Positions 21,986 to 32,254 of a DNA stretch of 32,254 bases are shown piece after piece. The position numbers and the translations under genes are program-made. The stretch is taken from assembly GCA_018651745.1 (NCBI GenBank), contig JABIDL010000025.1:1-32254 (forward strand), written 5' to 3'. The notes under the pieces were generated by a model. It saw only the letters and a program-made list of their open reading frames with translations. It ran no database searches and had not been told where the DNA came from. Position 1 is the stretch's first letter. Every line of letters starts with the position of its first letter. The stretch comes from Candidatus Neomarinimicrobiota bacterium (GTDB taxonomy: Bacteria; Fidelibacterota; Marinisomatia; Marinisomatales; TCS55).

Positions 21986-22044
21986 GGGACACTCACCTAA
22001 ATTCACCGGATCATTTATAGGAAGAAACGATATAAAGATCCAAT

Positions 22045-22809
22045 ATGGGACAAATCATAGCATTCACAAATCAAAAAGGAGGTGTGGGCAAAACCACCTC
22101 TGCCGTAAATCTTGCGGTTAGCCTTGCCGTGTCGGAAGTTAAAACTCTTCTCATTGATATGGATCCGCAAGCGAATGCAACTACCGGACTTTCCGAAATG
22201 ACTACTCCGTCGGCATATACCATTTACGATGCGCTGATTCGCGGGCAGAATATTGAAGATGCAATATCAGAAACACAGTTAGAAAATTTCCATGTGGTAA
22301 GCTCTACTCATGATTTAGTGGGAGCGGAGGTAGAACTTGTAAGTGTCATCGCTAGGGAATATCAGCTGGAAAAAATCTTGAAAAAAATTCGCAAAGCATA
22401 CGATTTTATTTTGATCGATTGTCCGCCTTCACTTGGGTTGCTCACCATTAATACACTGACGGCGGCAGATTCGCTGATTATTCCCATTCAATGCGAATAT
22501 TATGCGCTTGAAGGGCTTGGGCAATTATTGAATACAGTGCGGTTGGTGCAACAGCATCTTAATACCGACCTTGAAATTGAAGGCGTTCTTTTAACCATGT
22601 ATGATAAACGGTTAAATTTGAGCAAACAGGTAGCAGATGAAGTCCGAGAATATTTTGGAGATAAATTGTTCAAGACAACGATTCATCGTAACGTCCGTCT
22701 TGGTGAAGCGCCGAGTTTTGGAAAACCAGCTTTGCTTTATGATGCAAATTCGGTCGGCGCTCAAGATTACATTCAACTTGCAGAGGAGATGTTAGAACGT
22801 GGCAACTAA
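22045..22809 (+). CDS. parA: Chromosome-partitioning ATPase ParA (Soj)
   Basis: A 254-residue ParA/MinD-family ATPase that moves and segregates replicated origins together with ParB. The deviant Walker A motif KGGVGKTT is at 11-18, the A' motif [15 protein letters not shown] follows, and Walker B is [11 protein letters not shown]. No N-terminal helix-turn-helix is present, so it is the chromosomal type rather than a P1-type plasmid ParA. It overlaps parB by 11 bases. Confidence 0.96.
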   Translation: MGQIIAFTNQKGGVGKTTSAVNLAVSLAVSEVKTLLIDMDPQANATTGLSEMTTPSAYTIYDALIRGQNIEDAISETQLENFHVVSSTHDLVGAEVELVSVIAREYQLEKILKKIRKAYDFILIDCPPSLGLLTINTLTAADSLIIPIQCEYYALEGLGQLLNTVRLVQQHLNTDLEIEGVLLTMYDKRLNLSKQVADEVREYFGDKLFKTTIHRNVRLGEAPSFGKPALLYDANSVGAQDYIQLAEEMLERGN

Positions 22810-23656
22810 ACGACTGGGACGCGGTCTCGAAGCACTCATTCGTCCAAAGGAAGATGCCCAACTTGCAGCGCCGGGTACCAATCGGATTCCGATCAAAGAT
22901 ATCGCGCTTAATCCCCATCAGCCCAGAAAAACATTTGATGCCGACAGCCTTGAAGAACTCACCGCATCCATAAAAGAAAAGGGAGTGATTACTCCGGTAA
23001 CGGTTCGAGAAGATGATGGCAAATGGATTCTTGTTGCAGGCGAACGCAGATTAAGGGCTTCTAAAAAAGCAGGATTACAAACGATTCCCGCCTACGTGAT
23101 CGAAGTGACATCAGAAGCAGAAATGATGGAAGTTGCCCTCATCGAAAACATTCAGCGCGAAAATTTGAATTCCATTGAAGAAGCAGAAGCCTACGCCGTT
23201 CTCCAAAGTCAATTTGGGCTTTCTCAGGAAAACATTGCAAAGGCGGTTGGAAAAAAACGAGTTACAATAACAAACTCACTTCGCTTATTGAAGTTGCCCA
23301 CCGAAATCCGAAAAAGCCTGCAAGCCGGAGACATTTCTGCAGGACACGGACGTGCTATTTTATCTAAAAAAACTCCTGCAGAAATGGGTAGTCTTTGGAA
23401 ACGAATTATCAAAGAAGAATTAAGCGTTCGAGCTGCCGAAACACTTTCCAAAGATAAGGCGCCACCAAAAAAATCGAAAAAATCAAAGCAAAATATCGAA
23501 CCTTCTGTGAAGCAATTGGAGGATGAACTCGTTACCATTTTAGGCACCAAAGTAAAACTGAAACATAAAGGGAATCAGGGCGGAACCATTGTAGTGGATT
23601 ATTATTCGAATAGCGACTTAGAAAGAATTCTGGACCTGTTTCGTTCTATAGATTAG
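22799..23656 (+). CDS. parB: Chromosome-partitioning protein ParB
   Basis: A 285-residue ParB CTPase that loads at parS sites and spreads along the origin region. Visible are [11 protein letters not shown] at the N-terminus (the ParA-contact region), the CTP-binding motif GERRLRA (81-87), ENIQREN (116-122) and the helix-turn-helix [21 protein letters not shown] (140-160), with a C-terminal dimerisation part after a Lys-rich linker. The start is GTG with GAGGAG about 10 bases upstream, inside parA. No parS-like 16-mer palindrome was seen in this window. Confidence 0.95.
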   Translation: MATKRLGRGLEALIRPKEDAQLAAPGTNRIPIKDIALNPHQPRKTFDADSLEELTASIKEKGVITPVTVREDDGKWILVAGERRLRASKKAGLQTIPAYVIEVTSEAEMMEVALIENIQRENLNSIEEAEAYAVLQSQFGLSQENIAKAVGKKRVTITNSLRLLKLPTEIRKSLQAGDISAGHGRAILSKKTPAEMGSLWKRIIKEELSVRAAETLSKDKAPPKKSKKSKQNIEPSVKQLEDELVTILGTKVKLKHKGNQGGTIVVDYYSNSDLERILDLFRSID

Positions 23657-23665
23657 GCTCGGCTC

Positions 23666-24439
23666 GTGAAGCCTTCTAAATATACATTTATGGTAATTCC
23701 CGATGGCGAAGGGAAACAAAGAACGACAACTTTTTCCAGTGGGATAACTAAAGTCATCTTCTGGACTTTGTTAATGGGCACTGTTGGGTCTGCCATTGCA
23801 TTGATTTATTCTATTCCACGTGCTCGAGATTACCAAAACCTGTCCGAGCGTTACGAAAAAATACTTGGAGAGCGGGAAGCAATCCTAACCCTTGCGAAAG
23901 ATTTAGACAAAATTCGCCAAATGGAAAATGTTGTTCGCCAAGGGCTTGGTTTAGAAGTCAATTCAGTTTTGGGGGATTCTGTTACCATGGAAGATATAGT
24001 ATGGATCAAAATGGAATCTCCTCATATGCCAAAGGTCTTACCGATCAAAGGACTGGTTACCCAAGGATTATATATAGACTCAAGAAAAAAGGAAAAAAAT
24101 CATTACGGCATTGATATAGCCGTAAAAAAAGGTGAACCTATTTTAGCGGTTGCTGCCGGTCGGGTGGTGTTTTCCGGTTGGTCCGATGAGTTTGGAAATC
24201 TTATTATTTTGTATCATGGAGATGGATATTTGACTTTTTACGGTCATAACAGTGCAAATTTGGTTCTGGCAAGCACACGTGTGAAACAGGGAGAAATCAT
24301 TGCTCATTCGGGTAACACAGGTCTATCTTCCGGTCCACATTTACATTTTGAGGTATGGAAAGACCAAGAACCGGTGAACCCGATTTTGTTTTTTCCTGAA
24401 TACGGGGAAGAATCCCTAAGCGGAGATAAAGATGGCTAA
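23666..24439 (+). CDS. M23 (LytM-type) peptidoglycan endopeptidase, membrane-anchored
   Basis: A 257-residue protein with an N-terminal cytoplasmic stretch, a membrane helix (about 29-50), a short coiled-coil-like region (55-92) and a C-terminal M23 domain. Zinc and catalytic residues are present: His146 and Asp150 (HYGID), His194 (YGHN) and His225-x-His227 (HLHFE), so it should be active on peptidoglycan cross-links in the periplasm. The GTG at 23666 is preferred because the cytoplasmic KPSKYTFMVIPDGEGK segment resembles family members; ATG at 23690 is an alternative. It overlaps the bactofilin gene by eight bases, matching the known pairing of M23 enzymes with bactofilins in cell-shape control. 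Confidence 0.92.
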   Translation: MKPSKYTFMVIPDGEGKQRTTTFSSGITKVIFWTLLMGTVGSAIALIYSIPRARDYQNLSERYEKILGEREAILTLAKDLDKIRQMENVVRQGLGLEVNSVLGDSVTMEDIVWIKMESPHMPKVLPIKGLVTQGLYIDSRKKEKNHYGIDIAVKKGEPILAVAAGRVVFSGWSDEFGNLIILYHGDGYLTFYGHNSANLVLASTRVKQGEIIAHSGNTGLSSGPHLHFEVWKDQEPVNPILFFPEYGEESLSGDKDG

Positions 24440-24836
24440 AGATAAAATGAAAAATATAGATACCATGATTGGTGCCGATGCTACGGTGGAAGGTACATTG
24501 CGTCTGCAGGGCGGGATCGTGATATATGGAAAAGTAAACGGAAATATCGAAACAGATGGTCCCTGCCGCATTGCAAAAGGGGGAAGCGTTGTTGGCGAAA
24601 TTCGTGCAAGTGAGGCTCACATCGGAGGAAGAGTGGAAGGTAATGTGATTGCAGAAGGTCGTGCTGTCTTGGGTAACGGCGCAGAATTAATTGGTGATTT
24701 GGTTTATTCTAGTCTTGTCATTGAAGAAGGCGCCCAATTTGAAGGCCGTTGTGGAATTCTGCGCGAAAATGACTCTGTTCAGCCAACCCAAGAAGAAACT
24801 GCTCCGGAATTTCCTTCAGCAGAACACGAAGAATGA
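24432..24836 (+). CDS. Bactofilin (polymer-forming cytoskeletal protein)
   Basis: A 134-residue bactofilin (DUF583). The core is a beta-helix with repeating G-I/V-x-G turns: MIGADATVEGTLRLQGGIVI, KVNGNIETDG, VVGEIRASEAHIGG and VEGNVIAEGRAVLG. Disordered, acidic ends flank it. Bactofilins polymerise without nucleotide on the inner membrane and position cell-wall enzymes; the overlapping M23 gene is the likely partner. The stop overlaps the atpZ start by four bases. Confidence 0.94.
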   Translation: MAKDKMKNIDTMIGADATVEGTLRLQGGIVIYGKVNGNIETDGPCRIAKGGSVVGEIRASEAHIGGRVEGNVIAEGRAVLGNGAELIGDLVYSSLVIEEGAQFEGRCGILRENDSVQPTQEETAPEFPSAEHEE

Positions 24837-25081
24837 CCGAAAAACCCTCGCGTAATTTTTCTCGGGGACTCTCCGCATTTCAAAAATATGTTTCTGAATC
24901 AGGCCCGGCAGCCGGTGCATCTTACACGTTATTGGGGTCGGTATTATTCTTCATGCTTTTAGGTTATTTTATTGATTCTAAATATGACTCCGAACCAGCT
25001 GGTGTATTAATTGGATTAAGCATTGGGTTAATCGCAGGTTTTTACCATCTTGCTAAAACCATTTGGGGTGATAAATCTTGA
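24833..25081 (+). CDS. atpZ: AtpZ-like F0F1 ATP synthase accessory membrane protein
   Basis: An 82-residue protein with two membrane helices, matching the ATPase gene 1/AtpZ family: GPAAGASYTLLGSVLFFMLLGYFID and a second helix GVLIGLSIGLIAGFYHLAKTIW. These proteins help assemble the synthase or carry Mg2+/Ca2+ with AtpI. It overlaps bactofilin and atpI by four bases each, placing it at the head of the atp operon within the same transcript. Confidence 0.88.
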   Translation: MTEKPSRNFSRGLSAFQKYVSESGPAAGASYTLLGSVLFFMLLGYFIDSKYDSEPAGVLIGLSIGLIAGFYHLAKTIWGDKS

Positions 25082-25425
25082 AACTGTTTTATTATGGAGT
25101 AATAGCTTCTATTGGTGTGGCAGGTTTGGCTGGCTGGCTGTTCCCCGAATTCCGAAGCGAAATTATTTTTGGTTGGCTAGGTCCTACGATTGGAGGTGTA
25201 GGATCAACTTTTATGTTAAATCGAGCAGCAAAAATTGACGCACGTGCCATCACGAAATCACTTCAAATTGGGTTTATGGTAAAACTGGCTTATTTCGGAG
25301 TGTATATTTTATTGGTATTCCAACTTTATGCTTTTGAACCGTTTCCTTTCGTGTGTAGTTTTGCTGGCTTTTTCATAACGATTTATGGTCTTGAAGCAGT
25401 CATTATAAAAAACCTAACTAAGTAG
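25078..25425 (+). CDS. atpI: AtpI-like ATP synthase accessory membrane protein
   Basis: A 115-residue protein with four membrane helices, like the ATP synthase I chain family, which helps assemble the c ring. The start is TTG overlapping the atpZ stop (TTGA). Sequence motifs in this family are weak, so the assignment rests on size, topology and position between atpZ and atpB. A gap of 39 bases precedes atpB. Confidence 0.7.
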   Translation: MKLFYYGVIASIGVAGLAGWLFPEFRSEIIFGWLGPTIGGVGSTFMLNRAAKIDARAITKSLQIGFMVKLAYFGVYILLVFQLYAFEPFPFVCSFAGFFITIYGLEAVIIKNLTK

Positions 25426-25464
25426 GTTAGGTCATTAATAAAACCCAATTAGAGTTGTAGTTAT

Positions 25465-26382
25465 ATGAGTTCAACAGATGCCGGAAGTGTAATGAATCAG
25501 GTGGGCGATAATATCATCCACCATGTTTCAAATTCAGATATTTCCCACCCGCTTATTCATTTGCCATCTATATATGGTATAGATTTTTCTGTTACAAAAC
25601 ATGTTCTAATGCTATGGGTGGTTGCGGTACTGGCGTCGGTTGCAATTATTGTTCCTGTCCGTAAATATCTGGGGTCTAATCGTCCTATTCCGAAAGGATG
25701 GATGAATATGCTTGAAGCCATTGTTCAATTTATACGCGATAGTCTTGTCAAGCCGAATGTTGGATCCAAATGGGTCATGACTTGGGCGCCTTTAATTCTA
25801 ACATTTTTCTTTTTCATTTTGTTCGCGAACGGAATCGGAATGTTCCCGATATTTGAAATGCTTGGTTTGGTAAATCGTTTTGTGCTCGGTGTGCCTGCAA
25901 GTGATAGCCATAATTACATCAATAGTCTTTTGCACGGAGGTTCAACGGTCACCGGGAATTTTAATGTTACCGCCGCTTTGGCAACCATTACTTTTTTAAC
26001 AATTATGGTTGCCGGAACAAAAGCACATGGATTTATTAATCATTGGAAAAATTTGGTACCGCATGGCTTAGCATGGCCCGTGTACATTATTCTCATTCCC
26101 ATCGAATTGATCGGTTTGTTTGTAAAACCATTTGCACTTACTATGCGATTGGCAGCAAACATGACGGGTGGTCACATTGCAATTTTAGCCATTCTATCGT
26201 TTATGGCTATTTTTGGGGATTTATTCCAAAGCGTAATGATTGGCGTTGGCATGGCAGTAGTTTCTGTCCCAATGGCCGCCGCAATCAATGGACTCGAGAT
26301 TATTGTTGTGTTGGTACAAGCTTATGTGTTCACACTATTGTCTGCTGTATTTATTGGCATGGCAATTAATGTTCATCATTAA
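25465..26382 (+). CDS. atpB: ATP synthase F0 subunit a
   Basis: The proton-channel subunit of the inner-membrane rotor-stator interface. The 305 residues form several helices; the essential arginine is Arg228 in KPFALTMRLAANMTGGH, and the last helix pair has ALNG-like AINGLEIIVVLVQAYVFTLL. The N-terminus is a hydrophilic extension of about 45 residues, and residues 131-168 form a longer loop after the FPIF segment than in E. coli. It is followed by atpE after 24 bases. Confidence 0.96.
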   Translation: MSSTDAGSVMNQVGDNIIHHVSNSDISHPLIHLPSIYGIDFSVTKHVLMLWVVAVLASVAIIVPVRKYLGSNRPIPKGWMNMLEAIVQFIRDSLVKPNVGSKWVMTWAPLILTFFFFILFANGIGMFPIFEMLGLVNRFVLGVPASDSHNYINSLLHGGSTVTGNFNVTAALATITFLTIMVAGTKAHGFINHWKNLVPHGLAWPVYIILIPIELIGLFVKPFALTMRLAANMTGGHIAILAILSFMAIFGDLFQSVMIGVGMAVVSVPMAAAINGLEIIVVLVQAYVFTLLSAVFIGMAINVHH

Positions 26383-26406
26383 TCACTAGTTAAGGAGAAA
26401 CAAAAG

Positions 26407-26631
26407 ATGGAAGTACTACATTACTTTGGAGCTGCTCTCGGATTGGGAGCGATTGTTATAGGCGCCGGGCTTGGTATTGGACGGCTTGCAGCTGCTGCGG
26501 CAGAAGGAATTGCTCGTCAGCCGGAGGCTGCTGATAAAATCACAGGCGCGGTAAATCTACCTCTGTTCCTGCTCGAAGGTGTGGCAATTTTGGGTGAAGT
26601 GTTTGCCCTATTGATTGTCCTCATGAAATAA
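26407..26631 (+). CDS. atpE: ATP synthase F0 subunit c
   Basis: A 74-residue hairpin of two helices with the loop ARQPEA (36-41). The ion-binding carboxylate should be Glu57 in LLEGVAI. The residues that bind Na+ in Na+-type rings are missing: Ile instead of Gln in helix 1 (GIGRL) and Gly/Val/Leu instead of Ser/Thr/Tyr after the Glu, so protons are the likely ion. Odd: a second membrane Glu, Glu64 (ILGEVF), lies two turns further on. AAGGAG lies 14 bases before the ATG. Confidence 0.96.
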   Translation: MEVLHYFGAALGLGAIVIGAGLGIGRLAAAAAEGIARQPEAADKITGAVNLPLFLLEGVAILGEVFALLIVLMK

Positions 26632-26649
26632 TAGAAACCGGAACCATTT

Positions 26650-27153
26650 ATGGATAATCCATTAGTTCAGCTTGATCCGGGTCTGTTTATTTGGACCATC
26701 CTGACTTTTCTGATGCTTTTTGGTATTTTGGCAAAATTTGCCTGGAAGCCATTACTGCAATATCTTGAAGAAAGGGAAGGAACCATCCGCAAATCACTGG
26801 ATGATGCCGAAAAAGCAAAAGAAGAACTCGAAAGGCTAACATCGGAAGGAGACGCGATTGTTGCTAAGGCAAGATCCGAAGCGCAATCGATCATCGCCGA
26901 AGGGAAGAACGCCGCTCAAAACATCAAAGATGAAACCATCCGAGATGCTAAAGAGCAGGCTTCCAAACTGCTGAGTAAGGCAGAGGAGAATATTCGCACA
27001 GAAAAGGACAAAGCGATCAGCGAAATCAAAAATGAAGTTGCTGACCTTTCCATTTCTGTAGCTGAAAAGCTAATCAGAAAAAATCTCAGCGCCGAAGAAA
27101 ACCGCACGCTGATTGATGAATCCCTGAAGGAAGTCAAACAGTTCAATGCGTAA
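26650..27153 (+). CDS. atpF: ATP synthase F0 subunit b
   Basis: A 167-residue peripheral-stalk subunit: one N-terminal membrane helix (about 11-30, GLFIWTILTFLMLFGILAKF), then a long charged coiled coil rich in Glu/Lys/Ala, which dimerises and holds F1 through delta. Only one b-type gene is present, so a homodimer is expected. The gene ends 16 bases before the chosen atpH start. Confidence 0.96.
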   Translation: MDNPLVQLDPGLFIWTILTFLMLFGILAKFAWKPLLQYLEEREGTIRKSLDDAEKAKEELERLTSEGDAIVAKARSEAQSIIAEGKNAAQNIKDETIRDAKEQASKLLSKAEENIRTEKDKAISEIKNEVADLSISVAEKLIRKNLSAEENRTLIDESLKEVKQFNA

Positions 27154-27169
27154 TACAAAAGGACGATTC

Positions 27170-27682
27170 ATGGCAAGAAGTCTATTGGCTGTCGCCAAAC
27201 AAGTGGATGCCGTAGAAAATGTATTACATTCATTGAATTGGATGGAATCTTTGCTCAAAACAGATGCCAGATTTCGAGCCTTCCTTCAGTCTAAAAAGAT
27301 TGATTCTGATCAAAAGAAAGAAGTCATTCGAAATAGTTTATCCGGACAATGTCACGAAATTGTTATTGAATTTCTTGTAATCACTGTTGAAAACCGTACA
27401 CTGCAAACAATCAGAGACGTATGCATTGCTTATCAAAACTTGGCAAAAGAAGAACTCGGCATTGTATCCGTCCGCGCTGAAGTCGCAGAAGCCGTGAACG
27501 AATCTGAAACGGTTTTGCTGAAATCACGGTTGGATACAATCTTAGGAAAAAATTCAGATCTTACGATTGACGTAAACCCGGACTTGATTGGTGGAATAAA
27601 ACTTCGCGTAGAAAACACATATTTAGACGCTTCACTTCAGCAGCAGTTGAAGAGAATGCGGGACACAATTGTAACATCCTAA
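27170..27682 (+). CDS. atpH: ATP synthase F1 subunit delta
   Basis: A 170-residue stator subunit joining b to the top of F1. The typical parts are ARSLLAVAKQ at the N-terminus, a helical domain, and the C-terminal GGIKLRVENTYLDASLQQQLKRM. I chose the ATG at 27170, which has AAAGGA just upstream and follows the atpF stop with the same TACAAAAGG spacing seen before atpA. An in-frame ATG at 27146 would overlap atpF and add eight residues. Confidence 0.94.
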   Translation: MARSLLAVAKQVDAVENVLHSLNWMESLLKTDARFRAFLQSKKIDSDQKKEVIRNSLSGQCHEIVIEFLVITVENRTLQTIRDVCIAYQNLAKEELGIVSVRAEVAEAVNESETVLLKSRLDTILGKNSDLTIDVNPDLIGGIKLRVENTYLDASLQQQLKRMRDTIVTS

Positions 27683-27697
27683 TACAAAAGGGAACCC

Positions 27698-29221
27698 ATG
27701 GAAATTAAAACAGACAGTATAGCAGAATTGCTGAAAGAACAAATTTCACAATTTGACGTCTCATTTGATGTGGCGGAAGTAGGAGAAGTCATCGAAATTG
27801 GCGATGGCGTTGCCCGTGTGAGCGGTTTAGAAAATGTGATGAGTTCAGAACTTGTAGAATTGCCGAACGATGTGTATGGTATGGCTCTCAATCTGGAAAA
27901 TGACAATGTTGGGCTTGTGCTATTTGGCGATAGCCACCTCGTAAAAGAGGGTGACCTTGCAAAACGAACCGGTCAGGTAGTGGAGGTTCCGGTGGGTGAT
28001 GCCATGCTGGGACGAGTTGTAAATCCGCTTGGTCAAGCCATTGATGGGAAAGCTGCCATTGAATCTGAGCATTCATTTCCGATTGAAAGGAAAGCGCTTG
28101 GCGTTATGGCACGGTCTCCGGTGAATGAACCGCTTCAAACTGGCATCAAAGCGATTGATAGTATGATTCCCATCGGTCGTGGACAGCGAGAATTAATTAT
28201 CGGTGACCGGCAGACAGGGAAAACAGCAATTGCGATTGATGCAATTATTAATCAGAAATCCACGCATAAAACAGATAAACCGGTGTATTGCATTTATGTT
28301 GCGATCGGTCAGAAAGCATCAACTGTGGCATCTATTGTAAATGAGCTTGAAGCGAATGGTGCCATGGAATACACCACGGTTGTGGCGGCAAATGCTTCTG
28401 ATCCTGCTCCAACGCAATATATCGCCCCCTATTCTGGATGCGCCATGGGAGAATATTATAGAGATAATGGAAAACATGCGCTCATCATATATGATGATTT
28501 GTCCAAGCAGGCCGTGGCTTATCGCCAAATGTCGTTGGTGCTCCGCCGTCCACCGGGACGTGAAGCATTCCCGGGCGATGTGTTTTATTTACATAGCCGT
28601 CTTTTAGAACGTGCTTCAAAATTAAATGAATCGCTTGGTGGCGGTTCGCTAACTGCGCTTCCCATTATCGAAACGCAGGAAGGTGATGTTGCGGCGTATA
28701 TCCCAACCAACGTGATTTCGATTACAGATGGCCAAATTTATTTGGAAACAAATCTATTTAATTCCGGAATCCGCCCTGCGATTGATGTGGGTCTTTCGGT
28801 ATCCCGTGTTGGTGGAAACGCACAGATTAAAGCTATGAAAAGTATTGCCGGAACCTTGAGGTTGGATCTTGCCCAGTACCGTGAATTAGAAGCATTTACA
28901 AAATTTGGCTCGGATCTTGATAAGGGAACGCTGGCACAACTGACCCGCGGTGAACGCATGGTAGAAATTCTAAAACAAAATCAATATGTACCGATGATTG
29001 TTGAAAATCAAATCGCTATTATTTTCGCTGGGACCAAAGGGCATTTGGATAGTTTGGATATTTCACAAGTTGCTGACTTTGAAAAAGGATTGTTGGATTA
29101 TCTTGAAGCAAATGCTTCGGATGTTATAAGTGCAATTAATTCTGAAGGTATTATCAGCGAAGAAACCGCCGAAAAACTTGAAAAATCCATCGCAGATTTC
29201 AAACAAGGGTTTACTGCTTAA
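27698..29221 (+). CDS. atpA: ATP synthase F1 subunit alpha
   Basis: The non-catalytic nucleotide-binding subunit, 507 residues, close to the usual length. The Walker A loop GDRQTGKT is at 169-176, followed by the family signature around [13 protein letters not shown] and the arginine-finger region [10 protein letters not shown]. The C-terminal helical domain is complete. AAAGGG lies upstream of the ATG. Three bases separate it from atpG. Confidence 0.98.
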   Translation: MEIKTDSIAELLKEQISQFDVSFDVAEVGEVIEIGDGVARVSGLENVMSSELVELPNDVYGMALNLENDNVGLVLFGDSHLVKEGDLAKRTGQVVEVPVGDAMLGRVVNPLGQAIDGKAAIESEHSFPIERKALGVMARSPVNEPLQTGIKAIDSMIPIGRGQRELIIGDRQTGKTAIAIDAIINQKSTHKTDKPVYCIYVAIGQKASTVASIVNELEANGAMEYTTVVAANASDPAPTQYIAPYSGCAMGEYYRDNGKHALIIYDDLSKQAVAYRQMSLVLRRPPGREAFPGDVFYLHSRLLERASKLNESLGGGSLTALPIIETQEGDVAAYIPTNVISITDGQIYLETNLFNSGIRPAIDVGLSVSRVGGNAQIKAMKSIAGTLRLDLAQYRELEAFTKFGSDLDKGTLAQLTRGERMVEILKQNQYVPMIVENQIAIIFAGTKGHLDSLDISQVADFEKGLLDYLEANASDVISAINSEGIISEETAEKLEKSIADFKQGFTA

Positions 29222-29224
29222 TAC

Positions 29225-30079
29225 ATGGCAAATCTGAAGGATATTCGGGATCGAATTAAATCGGTCAAGAGCATTCAAAAAGTGACCAAAGCAATGAAGA
29301 TGGTTGCTGCCGCCAAGATGCGCCGTGCACAAGAACGCATGGAACAGGCCCGCCCGTACAGCCGTCGTCTGAAAGAAGTTATTCATCATCTTCTTCCTGA
29401 AGTAGATCGGGATTTACTTCCACTACTTGACGTGCGGAAAGTCAAACGCGTTGCGTATGTTGTTGTCACATCAGACCGCGGATTTGCCGGTGCGTTTAAT
29501 ACAAATATCCTGAAAACGGCACAAGCGGAAATTGATGAAATCGGGAAAGAAAAGGTGGACATTTTTTGCATCGGAAAAAAAGCACGTGATCATTTTAAAC
29601 GACGGGAATACACTATTATTGAAAGTCATCTAGATTTTTGGAATGAATTATCATTTTCTGATGCGATCAAAATTGGCGATGGAATTATCAACCATTTTAC
29701 ATCGGAGAAAGTGGATGAAATCCATGTTGTGTATGATATCTTTGTAAATGTGGCAACGCAGGAAACCATTTCAGAATTACTCCTTCCGCTGGGTTTTGAT
29801 GGATCGGAAACCACATCGGAAGATCGATTGTATGAGCCTTCGAAAGATGTGCTGGTTACATCTCTTGTGCCTCGCCATTTAAATGTGCAGATGTGGAAAT
29901 ATCTTCTCGAATCTTATGCAAGTGAACAAGCAGCACGGATGCTTGCTATGGAAAATGCCACCACGAACGCGGAAGATATGATTAAAAACTTAACATTGGA
30001 ATTCAACAAAGCCCGGCAGGCTTCTATCACAACGGAAATGCTCGAAATTGTGAGCGGTGCCGAAGCGCTGTCCGGATAA
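29225..30079 (+). CDS. atpG: ATP synthase F1 subunit gamma
   Basis: The central rotor shaft, 284 residues. The N-terminal helix NLKDIRDRIKSVKSIQKVTK leads into KAMKMVAAAKMRRAQ, and the C-terminal helix contains ATTNAEDMIKNL and NKARQASITTEMLEIVSGAEAL. The middle Rossmann-like domain (YVVVTSDRGFAGAFN) is present and nothing is missing. It lies between alpha and beta, the standard order. Confidence 0.97.
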   Translation: MANLKDIRDRIKSVKSIQKVTKAMKMVAAAKMRRAQERMEQARPYSRRLKEVIHHLLPEVDRDLLPLLDVRKVKRVAYVVVTSDRGFAGAFNTNILKTAQAEIDEIGKEKVDIFCIGKKARDHFKRREYTIIESHLDFWNELSFSDAIKIGDGIINHFTSEKVDEIHVVYDIFVNVATQETISELLLPLGFDGSETTSEDRLYEPSKDVLVTSLVPRHLNVQMWKYLLESYASEQAARMLAMENATTNAEDMIKNLTLEFNKARQASITTEMLEIVSGAEALSG

Positions 30080-31495
<1,416 letters not shown>

Positions 31496-31888
31496 ATGAA
31501 ATCCTTTCCATTGGAAATTGTAACACCAACTCGCATGATTGAAGAAGGCGAAATTACCTATGTTCGTTGCCCTGGAATGGACGGGAAATTCGGAATTATG
31601 GCAAATCACCGAGAAGGAATCATCGCGTTGGGAATTGGCGAAGTAAAAGCGACAAAAGACGGAAAGGATGAATATTTTGCTATCAGCGGGGGATTCGCCG
31701 AGATTACCAAAGAGAAAGTTCAGATGCTTGTAGAAACGGTGGAGCGTTCAACAGAAATTGATACAGCTCGCGCCGATGCAGCGCTTCAACGGGCGAAAGA
31801 TAGATTTGCTAAGGCGGAAGTGGATGAGGAACAAAATATAAAATCCCTCGAACGCGCCAAGAATCGTTTAAAAGTTTCTAACCATTAA
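31496..31888 (+). CDS. atpC: ATP synthase F1 subunit epsilon
   Basis: A 130-residue rotor subunit with the N-terminal beta-sandwich (LEIVTPTRMIEEGEITYV, GKFGIMANHR, ISGGFAEI) and a C-terminal helical hairpin (from about 88), so the regulatory arm is present. The ATG follows the atpD stop directly, implying reinitiation by the same ribosomes. It is the last gene of the operon; a terminator follows 20 bases on. Confidence 0.95.
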   Translation: MKSFPLEIVTPTRMIEEGEITYVRCPGMDGKFGIMANHREGIIALGIGEVKATKDGKDEYFAISGGFAEITKEKVQMLVETVERSTEIDTARADAALQRAKDRFAKAEVDEEQNIKSLERAKNRLKVSNH

Positions 31889-31908
31889 ATTCAAATTCGC
31901 TTTGAATG

Positions 31909-31939
31909 AAAACTGCTCGTAACTTTCGAGCAGTTTTTA
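31909..31939 (+). terminator. Rho-independent terminator of the atp operon
   Basis: The stem AAAACTGCTCG/CGAGCAGTTTT (11 bp, loop TAACTTT) runs into a T-rich tract. It ends the plus-strand run that starts at parA. Confidence 0.9.
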
Positions 31940-31943
31940 TTTA

Positions 31944-31970
31944 CCACAGAGTCCGCAAATTCTGCAAAGA
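31944..31970. repeat. Degenerate CCACAGAG-type intergenic repeat
   Basis: CCACAGAG, CGCAAAT and TGCAAAGA occur with roughly 10-bp spacing just after the atp terminator. It recalls the repeat between tdh and kbl (20791-20880). The rest of 31971-32091 shows nothing recognisable. Confidence 0.4.
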
Positions 31971-32091
31971 GAATCCTGTAGATTTCCTTTTATTATTTTC
32001 ATAGCATCCTCAGTGCGTTCTTAACTTCTAAATCAATACACCGGATGATTAACACCCTGCATCTTAATCGGGTTTTGCTGTAATTTCTCCC

Positions 32092-32254
32092 ATGATGGGT
32101 ACTTTTTCTTATGCGGCATTTTTCACCGGAATACGATCCGCAGCCTTTTTCCTTTTAATTCTTCTCACCCAAACCTCCTGCCCTGATAATCCGGTAGAAA
32201 CCGAAGACCATCCTCACCAGGCCGACTGTCCGAATGGCTTTCTTCCCTGTGAAA
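32092..32254 (+). CDS. Lipoprotein, N-terminal part (runs off the right edge)
   Basis: An open frame from ATG 32092 (or 32095) to the window end, 54 codons so far. It encodes a signal sequence (FTGIRSAAFFLLILL) and a lipobox-like QTSC with Cys29, followed by an acidic stretch (PDNPVETEDHPHQADCPNG). The truncated gene cannot be assigned to a family. No clear Shine-Dalgarno is seen, so the start is uncertain. Confidence 0.6.
   Translation, partial: MMGTFSYAAFFTGIRSAAFFLLILLTQTSCPDNPVETEDHPHQADCPNGFLPCE

Noticed and set aside
26407-26631. Sodium-type ATP synthase
   Set aside because: The Gln and Ser/Thr/Tyr ligands of Na+-binding c rings are absent.

Overview
The window looks like chromosomal DNA of a Gram-negative bacterium of the FCB (Fibrobacteres-Chlorobi-Bacteroidetes) superphylum, possibly Marinimicrobia or a related lineage. 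The grounds are two secreted proteins with Por-secretion (type IX) C-terminal sorting domains (YPNPFNP...TTIRF...SGVYF), a fused SecDF, outer-membrane barrels, AT-rich sequence and many starts with weak or no Shine-Dalgarno. The exact phylum cannot be settled from one window. No stretch longer than about 300 bases lacks a gene.

Layout. 1-2634 (minus): MBL-fold hydrolase, small secreted protein, small lipoprotein, alpha/beta hydrolase, and a DUF1800 gene running off the left edge. 2700-4025 (plus): a small membrane protein, then a PerR-type regulator with a perfect palindromic operator and an overlapping 2-Cys peroxiredoxin gene, closed by a terminator. 4190-9850 (minus): tRNA-Arg(TCT), a secreted cytochrome-like protein, a large M43 metalloprotease/beta-helix protein, a GT61-type glycosyltransferase and an esterase with a dockerin-like tail. 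The two proteins with sorting domains each carry a palindromic DNA element inside the sorting domain, at the same place.

10041-13927 (plus): a strongly translated 75-residue protein made of two copies of one unit, a strong terminator, then a four-gene envelope module: an outer-membrane barrel with an N-terminal CxxCH, a diheme reaction-centre-type cytochrome c, a lipoprotein and a short one-POTRA Omp85 protein. This module is the best candidate for an undescribed system (outer-membrane redox or assembly). 13928-19490 (minus): plsY, DUF502, ogt, an EamA exporter and secDF. 19591-21912 (minus): tdh and kbl, which convert threonine to glycine plus acetyl-CoA, separated by a degenerate repeat.

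22045-31888 (plus): one tightly packed run of parA, parB, an M23 peptidase, a bactofilin, atpZ, atpI and atpBEFHAGDC, ending in a terminator. It resembles the classical origin-proximal parAB-atp order with a cell-shape pair placed between. The right edge holds the start of a lipoprotein gene.
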